DNA of 64,000 nucleotides, taken from contig NZ_CAKTVU010000011.1 in the NCBI RefSeq assembly GCF_934630535.1, positions 1 through 64,000 on the forward strand, read 5' to 3'. This stretch comes from an uncultured Senegalimassilia sp. (GTDB lineage: Bacteria; Actinomycetota; Coriobacteriia; Coriobacteriales; Eggerthellaceae). Both the position numbers and the translations under genes were made by a program. This document shows, piece after piece, positions 8,748 to 17,711 of this stretch. Below the pieces are notes generated by a model. It was not told where the DNA came from. It saw only the letters and a list, made by a program, of their open reading frames with translations, and did no database searches. Position 1 is the first letter of the stretch, and every line of letters starts with the position of its first letter.

Positions 8748-9458
8748 TTACTGACCCTGCTTGGTGGGGTCCTCGAAGCGGTAGCCCACGCCGTGCACGG
8801 TGTGCAGCCACTTGGGGTTGCGCGGGTTGTCGCCGATCTTGGCGCGCAGGTTCTTCACATGGGAGTCGATGGTGCGCTCGTAGCCCTCGAAGTCGTAGCC
8901 GAGCACCTTCTCCACCAGCTCCATGCGCGAGTACACGCGGCCCGGGTAGCGGGACAGCGTGGTGAGCAGCTTGAACTCGCTGGCCGTGAGGTCGATCTCC
9001 TTGCCGGAAACCATGACCTTGTGGCCGGACACGTCGATGGTGAGCTCGCCGAACTCGAGCACCTCGCGCTGGGGCTCGGAATCGGCGTGCACGCGGCGCA
9101 GCAGCGCGCGGGCGCGGGCGACCAGCTCGCGCGGGCTGAACGGCTTGACCAGGTAGTCGTCGGCGCCCAGCTCCAGGCCGATGATGCGGTCCTCGACCTC
9201 GCCCTTGGCGGTGAGCATGATGATGGGCACGTCGGAGTTGTCGCGGATGGCGCGGCAGACGCGCTCGCCGGGGACGCGCGGGAGCATAAGGTCGAGGATG
9301 ACCAGGTCGAAGTGGTGCTTGGAGAACTCCTCCAGCGCCTCCTGGCCGTCGCCGACGGCGGTTACCCAGTAGTTCTCGCGCTCAAGATATGCGGTTACGG
9401 CATCGCGGATGGCCTTCTCGTCCTCCACCAGCAGGATGCGCCTAGTTTCGTTGCTCAT
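8748..9458 (-). CDS. OmpR/PhoB-family response regulator
   Basis: 236 residues. The receiver domain has acidic pocket residues in LLVEDE, phospho-acceptor Asp56 (DLVILDLMLP), and the switch Thr and Lys in MLTAKG and LVKPFSP. The C-terminal winged-helix domain carries LTASEFKLLTTLSRYPGRVYSR and ends GVGYRFED, typical of OmpR/PhoB regulators. The ATG at 9458 follows AAGGAGTGAACC. The sensor kinase gene lies 67 bases downstream, so this is a two-gene operon with the regulator first. Confidence 0.95.
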   Translation of the reverse strand: MSNETRRILLVEDEKAIRDAVTAYLERENYWVTAVGDGQEALEEFSKHHFDLVILDLMLPRVPGERVCRAIRDNSDVPIIMLTAKGEVEDRIIGLELGADDYLVKPFSPRELVARARALLRRVHADSEPQREVLEFGELTIDVSGHKVMVSGKEIDLTASEFKLLTTLSRYPGRVYSRMELVEKVLGYDFEGYERTIDSHVKNLRAKIGDNPRNPKWLHTVHGVGYRFEDPTKQGQ

Positions 9459-9552
9459 GGTTCACTCCTTAGGAAGCTGTTGTCCATGCTTTCATCACCT
9501 CGCACGCACGTCCCCTTGCGCGGCCGTGCGGGTGAAGGGTGTTTGGGTTTAT

Positions 9553-9562
9553 TGTAACAAGT
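9553..9562 (-). promoter_or_regulatory. Possible extended -10 promoter for the two-component operon
   Basis: On the minus strand TGTTACAAT (TG, one base, TACAAT) forms an extended -10 element about 100 bases before the response regulator start. No good -35 is seen. It lies in the divergent gap shared with the gene starting at 9611. Confidence 0.4.
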
Positions 9563-9610
9563 CAAGTCAAACCCCTTCGCGCCTGTAGGCGAAATGACAT
9601 AATTACCGCC

Positions 9611-11266
9611 ATGGCAACCCGAAGGACACAACAGGGCGGCGCAGGCCGCCAACCCTCCCGAGCAACCCGCACGAGCAGGAGCGCCGCGCAGCCGGCCCGC
9701 CCCCTGCGCGGCGCCTCGGCGCGCCCGCGTACGGCCGCTCGCGGCGTTTCCGCACATGGGACGGCGAAAAGCACGGCCCCGCGCGCCGCTTCCGCACCCC
9801 GGACGGCGGGCAAGGCGGGCGCCCCTGCGGCACGCACCGCGCAGCGCACGCAGGTGCGCGCCCAACGCGCCGCGGCCGGTCGCGCGCGCCGCGATACCGG
9901 CACCTACGTAGGCGCCGCCACGCCCACCCCGCTCTCCGGCACGCCGGGCCTGGGCGGCATCGGCATCTCCGGCGGCTCCCCCACCGGCCGCGGCACCCCG
10001 CGACCGGCCATAGGCGACGGCGCCCAAACGCTCATCACGCGTCGCGGCCTTTTGCTGGGCGCGCTCGGCGTGGGCGTGCTGGCGGCCGCCGGCGCAGGCG
10101 CCGCCGCGATCGCGGGCGGCAAGGATTCCTCCACACCCGATATCCAAACGCTGAAGGTGCCCACCGACGCCGTCTTCACCATCTCCGACCTGTCGCAGGT
10201 GGAGAACACCGACGATTGCGCGGAGCAGCAGGGCTCCTACGACCTGCCCTACGGCTCCCTGGTCTGGTGCAACGATTCAAAGTTCGCCTGCTGCCTGATT
10301 CCCACGGAAAAGGCCCGGCCGCTGGCGCAGGTGGCCACGCTGGCCCTGTCGTCGGGCACGTCGGCCGTGGTGCTGGACAAGGCGCGCGGGCAGGACGAGG
10401 GGTTCGAGATCTACGACGCGCGCTGCACCTCGCAAGGCGTGGTGTGGACTGAGGCGAATATCATGGACGGCACCTGGCGGATCTTCGCCGGGAAGCTGAA
10501 CTCCAACGGCGACGCGCTCTCCAACATACAGCAGCTCGACGAGGGGTCCACCGATCGGTTCGAGACCCCCACCATCGCCGCCGTGGGCGGGCATGCGTTC
10601 TGGCAGGTCATGCCGCAGGCCGACAGCACCGTCACCGCGGCATCGCAGATCGCGCAGCTCAAAAGCGCCTCCATGGGCAGCTCGGACGCCAACGTGGTGT
10701 ACGAGTCGGCCGGCCGCATGGCAACGGCGCCGTATGCGGCGGGCGACGGCGTGGTCATCACACCGCGCGTCACCGGCGCATCGTCGTATTACCAGCTCAC
10801 GCGCGTAAGCGAGAACGGCGACGTCACCGACACGCTGACGCTTCCCGCGTCCATGAAGCCGCTCGAGGCGGGCTACGGCAAGACCGGCTTCACGTTCGCG
10901 TTCGACGCCACGTACAGCTACGGCGATGGCATCGCCAGCCTGGGCACGTACGCCCCCGCCGAGTCGCCGGGCAGCGGCGGCTACAGCGCGCAGAAGTGGC
11001 TGCGCTTCGACCGCACGCCCACCACCGCGCCAGCATGGTGCGGCAACTGGCTGATGGTGAAGTCCACGAGCGCCGTGTGCGGCGTCGACTTGCAGGGCAA
11101 GCGCTACTTCGCGCTGTCCGCGGAGAACGGAGCCGACGACTACGGCGAGTGGCTGGCCTCCAGCGGCCAGAACGACACGGTGGTCACGTACTCCAATATC
11201 GACTACACGCCCATCGGCGGCGAAGCCGTGAACTGCTGCCGCGTGAAGGTATGGAAAACGAAATAA
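9611..11266 (+). CDS. Membrane-anchored or Tat-exported protein with basic, disordered N-terminus
   Basis: 551 residues, family not recognised. The first ~130 residues are almost only Arg, Ala, Thr, Ser, Gly and Pro (histone-like composition). Next comes a twin-arginine-like segment TRRGLLLGALGVGVLAAAGA, then an exported domain of about 390 residues with repeated beta-rich stretches. In that domain short aromatic/Gly motifs recur (SLVWCNDSKFACCL, GVVWTEANI, GHAFWQVMP), reminiscent of a beta-propeller; this is inference. The start was set at the ATG at 9611, which lacks a Shine-Dalgarno site. CATAAT at 9597-9602 lies nine bases before the ATG, so the mRNA may be leaderless. An in-frame earlier ATG at 9539 is less likely. 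The gene stands alone and ends at a strong terminator. Confidence 0.7.
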   Translation: MATRRTQQGGAGRQPSRATRTSRSAAQPARPLRGASARPRTAARGVSAHGTAKSTAPRAASAPRTAGKAGAPAARTAQRTQVRAQRAAAGRARRDTGTYVGAATPTPLSGTPGLGGIGISGGSPTGRGTPRPAIGDGAQTLITRRGLLLGALGVGVLAAAGAGAAAIAGGKDSSTPDIQTLKVPTDAVFTISDLSQVENTDDCAEQQGSYDLPYGSLVWCNDSKFACCLIPTEKARPLAQVATLALSSGTSAVVLDKARGQDEGFEIYDARCTSQGVVWTEANIMDGTWRIFAGKLNSNGDALSNIQQLDEGSTDRFETPTIAAVGGHAFWQVMPQADSTVTAASQIAQLKSASMGSSDANVVYESAGRMATAPYAAGDGVVITPRVTGASSYYQLTRVSENGDVTDTLTLPASMKPLEAGYGKTGFTFAFDATYSYGDGIASLGTYAPAESPGSGGYSAQKWLRFDRTPTTAPAWCGNWLMVKSTSAVCGVDLQGKRYFALSAENGADDYGEWLASSGQNDTVVTYSNIDYTPIGGEAVNCCRVKVWKTK

Positions 11267-11278
11267 TCGCAGGTTGAG

Positions 11279-11302
11279 GGCCCCGCGAGCGCGGGGCCTT
11301 TT
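11279..11302 (+). terminator. Rho-independent terminator
   Basis: GGCCCCGC-GAGC-GCGGGGCC followed by TTTT, 13 bases after the stop of the gene ending at 11266. Confidence 0.9.
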
Positions 11303-11605
11303 GCGTGGGCGGGGGTTGCGGGGCCCGAGCAGGCCGCCTCGGCGAATGGAAGACCCGAGCGAAAACCAAGCTCGAGCAGTTTCCGAGGATGAAGCTGAAA
11401 GAAAGCTATGTAGGGGAACTATGTTTTATGTGGCAAACATAGTTAACTATGGGTTATCATTACCGTTTAGTTAACCTGCGCATACATCATCGCCAGTCAT
11501 CGCAGCTGGAACAGGGGCCCTGTCCGCAGCTTCGCTCCAGCGAACCCCAAATGGTATAGGCGCGAGGAAACGCATCCGCACGGACAATCAAAGAAAGGAA
11601 ACAGG
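11303..11605 (+). promoter_or_regulatory. AT-rich upstream region of the flavinylation locus
   Basis: No gene is seen. From 11395 to 11480 base composition drops to AT-rich, unlike its surroundings. It contains the inverted repeat AACTATGTTT-N8-AAACATAGTT (11417-11444) and direct copies of AGTTAAC at 11441 and 11469. TATCAT (11455-11460) is a candidate -10. The ribosome site AAAGGAAACAGG precedes the ATG at 11606, giving a leader of roughly 140 bases. Confidence 0.6.
11417..11444. promoter_or_regulatory. Perfect 10-bp inverted repeat, probable operator
   Basis: AACTATGTTT and AAACATAGTT are exact reverse complements separated by eight bases, and the repeat start AACTATG recurs at 11445. Size and symmetry suit a dimeric repressor or activator (MarR/TetR/GntR type, not determinable). 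The position upstream of the seven-gene flavin locus suggests it controls that operon. Confidence 0.6.
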
Positions 11606-14600
11606 ATGATCGAACGCAACGCGATTCGACGGGTCCTGGCCACGGCAGGAGGCAATGCTTCCAAAGGCGTGATGGCCATGGCGCTCACGTTGTCGCTAAC
11701 CCCGGTGACGGCACTTGCCCAAACCGACGGCAGCGAAATAGAAGGGGCAGCCGGCTCCGATGCTACCAACACTGAAACGGCTGCCCCGCTAGCGAGCGAA
11801 GACGCGGAAACGTCTTCTAGCTCAATCGAGGATTATACCTTGTCGGGAGGCGAAAATCCCGTTTCCGCGCAAGAAGCATCCTATGATTTGACCAAAATCG
11901 CAGACGGCGAATACCAGGGCAAGGCCGTAGCCGATTCCAACGACCCCCTGAACAAGGGCGATGAGTGGAATGCGAATAGCTACGAGGTTTCGGTCACGGT
12001 AACCGTCGCAGGCTCCAAGATCGCGAAAGTCGAGGTTGCCAACTATGACACTCTTGGCAACGACGACTGGGACCGCATGGACAAGGCCGTGAACGGCTTC
12101 AAGCAAAAAGGAACTGTCCATGAGGGCGTTGTCAGCCAAATCGAAAAAGCCGGCAACACCAGCAACATCGACGCCGTTACCACGGCGACCATCTCCTCGA
12201 ACGCCATCAAGACCGCGGTCGATAACGCGTTGCAGACCGCTTACGACGAGCAGAACGCAAAGCCGGCTGAAAGCGAGTACACCTACGGCTATGCGGGATT
12301 GACCTGGGCAGAGTATTGGGCAGCCGAGGGAGTTCAGGCTGCAGGGTCTACGGCGTCTTCCAGCGACCTTGACTCTCGAAGCGAGGCCGACAAGGGCGCA
12401 TTCGATGCCGTTACCCGTGCCACTGCGAATCATGGCCTGCATCGCGGCAGCTATCAGTGCATGGCCACCATTTACACCAACGAGGGTGCAACCTTCGAGT
12501 TGGCGACCTGGGCAGTTGACGGAACGTCCTTCACCACTACCGATGGTAAGACCGTAACGTGGAATCGCGGCAGCATGACCTGCGATGGCGCCAGCTACAC
12601 CTTGAAGGACTACGAGGTCACGGGTCTGAAGTACGTGCCGGTGAAGGTGAAGACCTCCGACCTGGATGCCTTTAAGGCGACGCATCGTTTCGTCGCCAAC
12701 GGCGAGACGTTGGCAGGCGGTTACGGCGAGGGGCAGCTATCTTCGTATTCCGGTTTGGTTGCCGATGTCGATGCTGACACCAACGGCCTGAAAACCGTCT
12801 CCGTCTCCGATGGCTCTTGCAGCTTCTCCGCTGCAGCCGTTGGCACGGACTCCGGCATCAAGGACCAGGCGCTCAAGACCGCTGACCTAGCCAACATGGG
12901 CGCAATCGTCAAGGAAGCCTCCGGCTCTTACGGCGAGTTCCTTCGCGTTGACTTCACGCAAGGGTTCGCAGATCTTGGCGCCAACATGCAGGCAGTGACT
13001 TGGACGTATTACGGCGATGACGCAACGCGCACCAACGCGCTTGCCACGTTCGGCACCAAGTTCGCCGCCGACAACTGGATGCACAAATCCATGGGCATCC
13101 AGCTTGGCCTGACCGACTCGCTGCGTTGCCAGCTTCCCGCCGGCACCAACGGCACCGGTTACTGGACCGTTACGGTGCATGCGCTCGGCTACGCCGACGC
13201 TTCTTGGGATTTCCAGGCAACCGAGGACAACATCGTCGGCGCCAAGGCGCCTGTGACCGAGGCGACGAAGGCGCAGCTGCAAAGCCTGTACGACAAGGCC
13301 GCCGCTCTCGATAAGTCCAAGTACACCGAGGACTCCTGGACCGCATCGTCCATCGAGACGGAGACCGCCGAGACCAAGGAGCTGCTGGAGAAGAAGAACC
13401 TTGGCGAAGCCGAAGCCGCCGAGCAGATCACGCACCTCCAAGGTGCTCTTGACGCGCTGGTCAGCCTGTATCCCGAGGCTGGTTCGTACGTGCTCATGAA
13501 CATCCCGTACAGCCAGTTCTATGCCGCAGAGCAGAACAACTCCGGCACGGACGTGGTGACGTCCGCTACCAAGCAGAAGACGCTGGCCGGTTCGCTGGTT
13601 TCCGGTTCTTATCACGTGAACGCCGACGGCAGCGACATCACGGGCGCCACGTTCGCCGTTAAGGTCGGCTCCGAGGGCATCGATTGGTCGAAGTTCAAGC
13701 GCGTGACGGATTCCGACTCCGTCGACATCACCACGTCCATCAAGGGCAAGACGTCCACCACGACCTATACCGGTCGCGACGCCCTGTTCCAGGCGCCGAG
13801 CTACTCGTACTACGTGCTGCCCAAGGGCGAGACGCCAGTCAATTACAAGGAAGTCACGGTTGATGGCTCCGGCAACTTGAAGTTCGGCGCGGTTGAAGGC
13901 GAGGCTGCCGTCGCCCTGCCCGACGTCACCGCGGAGTTCACCACCGACAGCAAGTACGGCGATTACGAGATCGACTTCAACAACCTGCGCGAGCAGATGG
14001 TCGATACCGACGGCAACCAGGCGGTCGTATACGGCGCCGTGGTGAACGCCGCCGACGAGGCCGGCAACATCGAGGGCTACGGCATGCGCGCCCTGGAGAA
14101 CATCTGGAAGAGCAAGGAGCTTGCTTGGAGCTGCGGTTTCGTGACCGAGTCTCACAGCAGCCCGCTGAGCTCGCGGTACTACACGTCCATGATGGGCAAG
14201 ACCATCAAGTCGGTGGTGTTCTACACCTCCACCGGCACCTACACCGTGGCGATGGACCAGTACGTTCCGGTCAAGGTTTCCGCAGATAAGGGCGCTATCT
14301 CCATCCAGAAAAGCGCTTCGCTTGACGACGCTTCCCTCATCGGCATGAGCCCGACGCTGCCCGAAGGGTTCGCTGCGCAATACAGCATCGAGGGCTGGAA
14401 CGGCGATGTCGAGGTGTCGAACCCCTCTTCCGGACCGCACGCTTCCGTCGCGAAGATCCCTGCCGGCACGCAGCCTGGCAGCTACACGATCGTTGCCACC
14501 GACAAGAACGGCAAGTACGCGCCCTTGAGCGCAACGTTCACGTTGACGACGGCGAAGAACGCTGCCGCGTTCGATGCTTCCAGCTTGAAGCTGACCGCCG

Positions 14601-15541
14601 CCGACGGTGCCACCGAGAGCGACCTTGCAAACTATCTGGGCAACATCTCCCAGGTGACGGTGAACAACGTGGTGTACAACGCGCAGGGCAAGGGCGCCGT
14701 GAAGATCATCAACGAGAACGGTTCCCTGAACCTTGCCGCGAACAAGGACGGCTCCTTGGTGTTCGCCGCGAACGGCGCGTACGAGGTCGAAGTCGTCGCA
14801 ACGGGCTACACCAGCAACCTGAAGTTCACGTACGCCAAGGTCGCCGACAAAGCTGCGCTTGAGAGCGCCATCCAGTCCGCTCTGAAGCTCGACAACGGCC
14901 AGAACGCCTACACCGCAAGCAGCTGGTCTGCCTTCCAGGCGGCGCTCAAGGATGCTCAAAGCGTGAACGAGTCCGTTTCCGCCACTGACGAGGAGGTCGC
15001 CAACGCGCTTTTCGCCCTGCAGGGCGCCCAGGCCGCACTTGCCGCAACCCCCACCGCAGATCAGCTTGCCGACCTGCGCGCGGAGATCGAGGCCGGCTCC
15101 AATCTGAAAGAGGCCGACTACACGTCCGAAAGCTGGGCTGCGTATCAGCAGGCCGTGAAGGCTGCGGAGGCGCTCTTCGGCGATGAGAACACGTCCGCCG
15201 CCGACGTCGAGTCCGCTACGGCCGCCGTGAAGAAGGCCCGCGAGCAGCTGGCCAAACCGATCGTCGAGAATCCGCCTGCCGGCGGCACCGGGACGGATAA
15301 CTCCGGCAACGGTAGCGGGACGGATGGCTCCGGCAACGGTAGCGGAGATGGCACCGGGACCGGGACGGACGGCGCTGGCAACGGCAACGGCGCGGCAGCG
15401 AGCGCAACAGGCGCGGACGCCACCTCCGGCCTTGCCACCACGGGCGACATCGCCCCGGTAGCGGCAACGGGTGCGGCCGCCATCGGCGCGGCCGCACTGG
15501 CCGCAGTGGCGCGCTTCATACGCCGCCGCACGCGGGAATAG
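11606..15541 (+). CDS. Surface protein: FMN_bind, Tp47-like domains, FIVAR repeats, wall-type C-terminus
   Basis: 1311 residues with a signal peptide (about 1-38, cleavage near ALAQT). An FMN_bind domain (about 93-215) contains DAVTTATISS, which corresponds to the ApbE flavinylation motif D-x-x-S/T-x-A-T. Residues 225-545 match my recollection of Treponema pallidum Tp47: YGYAGLTWAEYWAAEGV, FDAVTRATANHGLHRGS, TNGLKT, YYGDDATRTN and the GTGYWTVTVHALGY stretch appear in the same order. A second related unit starts near 628 (YVLMNIPYSQFYAAE, DVVTSATKQKT, GSYHV). FIVAR-like helical repeats occur at 553-623 and about 1090-1230. A Gly/Asp-rich linker, LATTGD, a hydrophobic helix and RRRTRE form an LPXTG-like wall anchor. 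It is first in a co-directional flavin operon and probably acts as the cell-surface flavin carrier. Confidence 0.88.
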   Translation: MIERNAIRRVLATAGGNASKGVMAMALTLSLTPVTALAQTDGSEIEGAAGSDATNTETAAPLASEDAETSSSSIEDYTLSGGENPVSAQEASYDLTKIADGEYQGKAVADSNDPLNKGDEWNANSYEVSVTVTVAGSKIAKVEVANYDTLGNDDWDRMDKAVNGFKQKGTVHEGVVSQIEKAGNTSNIDAVTTATISSNAIKTAVDNALQTAYDEQNAKPAESEYTYGYAGLTWAEYWAAEGVQAAGSTASSSDLDSRSEADKGAFDAVTRATANHGLHRGSYQCMATIYTNEGATFELATWAVDGTSFTTTDGKTVTWNRGSMTCDGASYTLKDYEVTGLKYVPVKVKTSDLDAFKATHRFVANGETLAGGYGEGQLSSYSGLVADVDADTNGLKTVSVSDGSCSFSAAAVGTDSGIKDQALKTADLANMGAIVKEASGSYGEFLRVDFTQGFADLGANMQAVTWTYYGDDATRTNALATFGTKFAADNWMHKSMGIQLGLTDSLRCQLPAGTNGTGYWTVTVHALGYADASWDFQATEDNIVGAKAPVTEATKAQLQSLYDKAAALDKSKYTEDSWTASSIETETAETKELLEKKNLGEAEAAEQITHLQGALDALVSLYPEAGSYVLMNIPYSQFYAAEQNNSGTDVVTSATKQKTLAGSLVSGSYHVNADGSDITGATFAVKVGSEGIDWSKFKRVTDSDSVDITTSIKGKTSTTTYTGRDALFQAPSYSYYVLPKGETPVNYKEVTVDGSGNLKFGAVEGEAAVALPDVTAEFTTDSKYGDYEIDFNNLREQMVDTDGNQAVVYGAVVNAADEAGNIEGYGMRALENIWKSKELAWSCGFVTESHSSPLSSRYYTSMMGKTIKSVVFYTSTGTYTVAMDQYVPVKVSADKGAISIQKSASLDDASLIGMSPTLPEGFAAQYSIEGWNGDVEVSNPSSGPHASVAKIPAGTQPGSYTIVATDKNGKYAPLSATFTLTTAKNAAAFDASSLKLTAADGATESDLANYLGNISQVTVNNVVYNAQGKGAVKIINENGSLNLAANKDGSLVFAANGAYEVEVVATGYTSNLKFTYAKVADKAALESAIQSALKLDNGQNAYTASSWSAFQAALKDAQSVNESVSATDEEVANALFALQGAQAALAATPTADQLADLRAEIEAGSNLKEADYTSESWAAYQQAVKAAEALFGDENTSAADVESATAAVKKAREQLAKPIVENPPAGGTGTDNSGNGSGTDGSGNGSGDGTGTGTDGAGNGNGAAASATGADATSGLATTGDIAPVAATGAAAIGAAALAAVARFIRRRTRE

Positions 15542-15612
15542 ATTCCGCACAATATGAAAGCGCAGGTGGCGAAGAGGCCTTCGCCGCCTGCGCCAAAGCG
15601 ATGCATTGCAGA

Positions 15613-15640
15613 TTATGGCGGAGCCCAGGCTCCGCCATAA
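15613..15640 (+). terminator. Strong intergenic hairpin (attenuator or processing site)
   Basis: TTATGGCGGAGC and GCTCCGCCATAA are exact reverse complements with a loop of a few bases. No T-run follows, so it may act as a partial terminator or a 3'-end stabiliser that lowers expression of downstream genes relative to the abundant surface protein. Confidence 0.55.
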
Positions 15641-15666
15641 GGCCGTTTGAAGGAGACGCGAAGAAC

Positions 15667-17238
15667 GTGACGGATCGAAAGACCGAAGAACGCGCCGAAG
15701 CGAAGACGCACGGCGCAACGCCGGGAAACGAGGAGAAGGGGACGGGCAAGCACGCAGCGTTGCCGCGAAAGGCGGCTACGGCGGGCCTGTTGATGCCGTC
15801 GGTGCTGACGGGCGTGGCCGTTGCGCTGGTCGTGGCGCAATACCAGCCGCTCGTGTTCAACCCCGACGCATACGCATCGACCGAGCAGGCCACGGCCGAG
15901 ATCAAGCCCGTCGAGGTGACGGCGGAACGCCAGGATGCGCAGCCCGCCACCGATGCGAACTATAGCGCGGCGGACTACGGGATCGATGCCTCCAACCTGA
16001 AGGACGGCACGTACACCGGCTCCGGGCAGGGATTCAAAAGCACCATCACGGTGGCGGTGACCATCAGCGGCGGGAAGATCGTCGCAATCGAAATAGTGTC
16101 CGCGGGCGACGATGAGCCGTATTTCAGCAATGCGAAGGGGCTGATAAGCTCGGTCATCGCTGCGCAATCGACGTCGGTGGACACCATTTCAGGAGCAACC
16201 TACTCTTCAAAGGGCATCCTCGTCGCCATCAAGAACGCCCTTGAAAAGGCCGCAGGCGGAACGGGATCGGACACGGGCGCCTCATCCGCCCCGGCTTCCG
16301 CCGCCTCGAGCAAAAGCCACGCAACGCTGAACCCGACCCAGGTGCCGGCGGACGGTTACGCCGACGGCACTTACTACGGCGAAGGAGAAGGTTACAAAAG
16401 CACCATTCGCGTGGCCGTGACCATCGCAGGAGGGAAGATCTCCAAGATAGACGTCCTCTCCCAAGACGATGATGCCGCATATTTCAACCGCGCGAAATCG
16501 CTGATCGCAACCGTCGTCGACAAGCAAACGACGGCGGTCGACACGGTGTCTGGCGCAACGTTTTCCTCGGAAGGCATCTTGGCCGCTGTCGAAGACGCCT
16601 TACGCCAAGCGGCAGTCAAGACCGGCAACGGCACCGCGGCAGACAAACCCTCGGGCGATTCCGGCAACACGGGAAGCGGCGACTCGCCGAGCAAGCCCGA
16701 CGTCGACAAGCCTTCGCAAGGTGGGCAAACCGAGACCCGCTACCTTGACGGAGATTACACCGTATACGTGAAGTGCGAGAACACCGAGGACCCCGACGCG
16801 TTCGAACCGTATTACCTGGCCATGACCGTTACGGTCGAAAACGGCAAGGCATCCGCGATCAAGGACGTGCACGGAACGAACAAGGCGACCGACAAGGACG
16901 CGGTGCTCGAGGAATACGACGAATCGAACGATGCGTATCTTGAATGGGCGGCGTTCGGACGCGTCGTTCGCGGCAAGGAGTACGTCGGCGTCGTCAAGCA
17001 GCTGATCGATCTGCACGCGGCCCCGAGCAACGTGGACGTCGTATCCCGCTCCACCTATTCCTCGAAGGCCATCGTGAAGGCATACGAGAAGGCGCTCGAG
17101 CTGGCCAACGAAGCCTACAAGAAGGCGAACCCGTCGGACGACGCCGCAACGGGCGATGCCGGCGGCTCGGACGCTGCGTCCGGGAAGGGCGAAACGGGCA
17201 GCGCCTCGAACAGCGGAGGCGAGGCCGACCGTGCTTAA
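15667..17238 (+). CDS. Membrane-anchored protein with three FMN_bind domains
   Basis: 523 residues. A short basic cytoplasmic N-terminus and one TM (about 38-58, GLLMPSVLTGVAVALVV) are followed by three extracytoplasmic FMN_bind domains. The first two are close copies (DGTYTGSGQGFKSTITVAV / DGTYYGEGEGYKSTIRVAV), each with an intact flavinylation motif (DTISGATYSS and DTVSGATFSS). The third is longer and divergent, with DVVSRSTYSS in place of SGAT. Linkers are Ser/Gly/Pro-rich. The domains are expected to carry FMN covalently on the motif threonine, placed by the ApbE encoded downstream. The start is GTG at 15667 after GAAGGAG with eleven-base spacing. It overlaps the next gene by eight bases. 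Confidence 0.88.
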   Translation: MTDRKTEERAEAKTHGATPGNEEKGTGKHAALPRKAATAGLLMPSVLTGVAVALVVAQYQPLVFNPDAYASTEQATAEIKPVEVTAERQDAQPATDANYSAADYGIDASNLKDGTYTGSGQGFKSTITVAVTISGGKIVAIEIVSAGDDEPYFSNAKGLISSVIAAQSTSVDTISGATYSSKGILVAIKNALEKAAGGTGSDTGASSAPASAASSKSHATLNPTQVPADGYADGTYYGEGEGYKSTIRVAVTIAGGKISKIDVLSQDDDAAYFNRAKSLIATVVDKQTTAVDTVSGATFSSEGILAAVEDALRQAAVKTGNGTAADKPSGDSGNTGSGDSPSKPDVDKPSQGGQTETRYLDGDYTVYVKCENTEDPDAFEPYYLAMTVTVENGKASAIKDVHGTNKATDKDAVLEEYDESNDAYLEWAAFGRVVRGKEYVGVVKQLIDLHAAPSNVDVVSRSTYSSKAIVKAYEKALELANEAYKKANPSDDAATGDAGGSDAASGKGETGSASNSGGEADRA

Positions 17239-17710
17239 CCTTCTCGCACGCAAGCGAAACCTTATAGCGAAAACCGTGAACGTTGCGGTTATCGGAGCGT
17301 TGGCGGTCGGCTTCAGCCTATGGGCCGCCGACGCCAACGCCGCCGATGCCATGGTTCAAAAGCAGATCCAAGAGGCCGAGCGCGCGGCAACCCGCGGGCC
17401 GTATGCCGTCGACGGCGTGTTCACGGGCACCGCCCAAGGATACGGCGGGCCGGTGACCACGCAGGTCACCGTGAAGGATGGCTACATCGACGCCGTTCAG
17501 GTCGTGGACGCCCCCAACGAGGACGGCCCCTACCTGGAACAGGCCGTCAAGCTCATCGACGACATGCTCGCCAGGCAAACACCGAACGTGGACACGGTAT
17601 CGGGCGCCACGTTCTCGTCGGCCGGCATCATCAACGGCGCGGTTCAAGCGCTTGAAGCAAGCAACTCCGGTCAGGCAGGCGCCGCAACATCGGCAGAGGA
17701 TGGCGAATAG
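17231..17710 (+). CDS. Single FMN_bind-domain membrane-anchored protein
   Basis: 159 residues. An N-terminal TM (about 14-33, VNVAVIGALAVGFSLWAADA) is followed by one FMN_bind domain (DGVFTGTAQGYGGPVTTQVTV ... DTVSGATFSSAGI) with the full flavinylation motif. Similar to RnfG/NosR-type flavin carriers and to the domains of the preceding protein. The start is GTG at 17231, which overlaps the stop of the preceding gene; GGAGGCGAGG lies just upstream. This indicates translational coupling. It is directly followed by the polyferredoxin, its likely electron partner. Confidence 0.88.
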   Translation: MLNLLARKRNLIAKTVNVAVIGALAVGFSLWAADANAADAMVQKQIQEAERAATRGPYAVDGVFTGTAQGYGGPVTTQVTVKDGYIDAVQVVDAPNEDGPYLEQAVKLIDDMLARQTPNVDTVSGATFSSAGIINGAVQALEASNSGQAGAATSAEDGE

Positions 17711-17711
17711 C

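Noticed and set aside
12887..15718. Long minus-strand open frame opposite the surface protein gene
   Set aside because: Antisense shadow of the 1311-residue gene, with Arg/Gly/Val-rich composition and no domain.
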